From Lysobacter gummosus (GTDB taxonomy: Bacteria; Pseudomonadota; Gammaproteobacteria; Xanthomonadales; Xanthomonadaceae), in contig NZ_CP011131.1 of NCBI RefSeq assembly GCF_001442805.1, positions 4,836,001 through 4,900,000 on the forward strand: a DNA stretch of 64,000 nt. Reading direction: 5' to 3'. A program made the position numbers and the translations under genes. Below are positions 62,854 to 64,000 of this stretch, piece after piece (position 1 is the stretch's first letter; each line of letters opens with the position of its first letter). Below the pieces are notes generated by a model. The model was given only the letters and a program-made list of their open reading frames with translations. It did no database searches and had not been told where the DNA came from.

Positions 62854-64000
62854 TCCCTTGCGTAATGATGGTCAGAAACAGCATGCCGCTCATGGCCGAG
62901 ACCAACAGCCATTGCGGAGCGCGCGCAACCACGTGTTCCAGCTCCTTGTCGCGCATATGCCAATGCGCGAACAGGGTCAGGACCACGCAGACCATGCTCA
63001 GAACGATCTGATACAACGACAGGATCGGCGCGGCGTCGGCATGCAGGCCGATCATGCTGCGGTAGATCGACATCGCCTCGGCCAGCGTCGGCGAACGGAA
63101 CAGCACGCGGGTGCAGGTGATGATCCAGAACGTCAGCAACATCATGCTGACCTGGAACCACAGCCCCTTTGGAATGTTCCAGGCCTTGGTCTTGCGCCGC
63201 ATCCAGCGCTCGCCGCACAGCAGCAGGCCGAATACGCCGCCCCAGATCACGAAGGTCCAGTTCGCGCCGTGCCACAGGCCGCTGATCAACAAGGTGATCA
63301 TCAGATTGAGGTAGGTGCGCGCTTCGCCGTCGCGACTGCCGCCGAGCGGGTAGTACACGTAGTCGCGCAGCCAGGTCGAGAACGAAATATGCCAGCGCCG
63401 CCAGTATTCCGCGATGCCGATCGCCGCCAGCGGCGCGCGGAAGTTGTTCGGAATGCTGAAGCCAAGGCACATGGCCGCGCCGATGGCGGTGACCGAGTAA
63501 CCGGCGAAGTCGAAGAAAATCTGCGTGGCGAACGAGGCCGTTCCGACCCAGGCGTCGACACCGGTGATCGGGTCGCCGTTGCCGTAGACCGCATCCACCG
63601 CCGGCGCGAACACGCCGTCGGCCAGCACCACTTTCTCGAACATGCCGAAGATCATCAGCGCGAATCCCCAGCACAGCTGATTCGCCGTGGCGGTGCGCGG
63701 ACGCTGGAACTGCGGCACCAGATCGGCGGTGCGCAGGATCGGGCCGGCCACCAACTGGGTGAAGAACGACACGAACAAGGCGAAGTCGAACAACTTCGGA
63801 ATCGGCTCGACCCGCTTCCAGTAGATGTCCAGGGTGTAGGACATCGAATGGAAGATGTAGAACGAGATGCCGACCGGCAGCAGGATGTTCCACTTCGGCG
63901 CGGTGTACTGCACGCCGATCAACTGCATCAGCGCGTGCCAGTTCTCCTGCGCCCAGTTGCCGTATTTGAAGAAGCCCAGAAAACTCAGGTTGAAGATGAT
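62822..64000 (-). CDS. MBOAT family O-acyltransferase (start outside window)
   Basis: The visible 392 codons begin mid-protein (IIFNLSFLGFFKYGNWAQE at the right edge), and the true N-terminus lies beyond 64000. MBOAT features: WRRWHISFSTWLRDYVYYPL (conserved Trp-His and Arg-Asp-Tyr), and the catalytic His in LISGLWHGANWTF, with about eight TM helices. AlgI-like. It passes acetyl groups across the inner membrane to the AlgJ-like partner for polysaccharide modification. Confidence 0.93.
   Translation of the reverse strand: MIFNLSFLGFFKYGNWAQENWHALMQLIGVQYTAPKWNILLPVGISFYIFHSMSYTLDIYWKRVEPIPKLFDFALFVSFFTQLVAGPILRTADLVPQFQRPRTATANQLCWGFALMIFGMFEKVVLADGVFAPAVDAVYGNGDPITGVDAWVGTASFATQIFFDFAGYSVTAIGAAMCLGFSIPNNFRAPLAAIGIAEYWRRWHISFSTWLRDYVYYPLGGSRDGEARTYLNLMITLLISGLWHGANWTFVIWGGVFGLLLCGERWMRRKTKAWNIPKGLWFQVSMMLLTFWIITCTRVLFRSPTLAEAMSIYRSMIGLHADAAPILSLYQIVLSMVCVVLTLFAHWHMRDKELEHVVARAPQWLLVSAMSGMLFLTIITQGNGDGFIYFQF

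Noticed and set aside
1..64000. tRNA, rRNA or riboswitch genes
   Set aside because: No cloverleaf-like or conserved rRNA segments and no recognisable riboswitch were seen on either strand by eye; a covariance-model scan would settle this.

Overview
The window is GC-rich (roughly two thirds G+C), densely coded DNA from a gammaproteobacterium. Protein types, the intergenic repeat style and the gene content (YcaO protein, McrBC, RND pump, large secreted proteins, class A beta-lactamase) fit Xanthomonadaceae, most likely Lysobacter. That assignment is an inference; no rRNA or tRNA gene is present to test it.

Layout. 1-7.7 kb: housekeeping and stress genes (aldo/keto reductase fragment, ppGpp-hydrolase-like HD protein, RidA, rhodanese facing an FtrA-like regulator, haloperoxidase-type hydrolase, pentapeptide protein, secreted amidohydrolase). 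7.8-12.4 kb: an accessory segment bounded by two diverged ~180-bp direct repeats that carry a sirtuin promoter and its first codons. It holds the sirtuin, two small lipoproteins (one apparently frameshifted at an A6 tract), a 506-aa class-3-lipase protein with a helical repeat stalk and Gln-rich tail, and a coiled-coil membrane protein. This looks like an antibacterial lipase effector with lipoprotein immunity. 12.5-20.2 kb: SRPBCC and sterol-desaturase pair, two GSTs, M20 dipeptidase, Lrp regulator, PLP lyase and a LysR regulator. 20.4-23.4 kb: a desT/desCB-like unsaturated fatty acid module. 23.4-28.3 kb: hypothetical genes, an ATP-grasp protein and an 861-aa proline-headed protein.

28.8-35.2 kb: alkaline phosphatase with a coupled secreted partner, a lipoprotein, then a compact candidate RiPP locus on the minus strand: a 45-codon peptide gene, a rho-independent hairpin, and a stand-alone YcaO gene. 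The peptide has no Cys, and no E1-like, TfuA or dehydrogenase partner is next to it. 36-42 kb: secreted M28 peptidase and a type IV restriction locus mcrB-mcrC, in which mcrB has an inserted EVE-like reader domain and two single-base frameshifts. 42-50 kb: LysR/MFS efflux pair, a Tat-type class A beta-lactamase, and an unusual NHL-propeller plus M23-like fusion. 50-55 kb: QsdR-type regulator facing an acyl-CoA dehydrogenase, a 35-bp perfect inverted repeat, a YncE-like propeller, a 190-bp tandem duplication and an OsmC protein. 55-64 kb, all minus strand: MexAB-type RND pump, then an O-acetylation set (OafA-like acyltransferase, AlgJ-like SGNH protein, MBOAT running off the window end).

The most novel-looking items are the YcaO/peptide locus, the repeat-bounded lipase-lipoprotein cassette, and the 861-aa secreted-looking protein.
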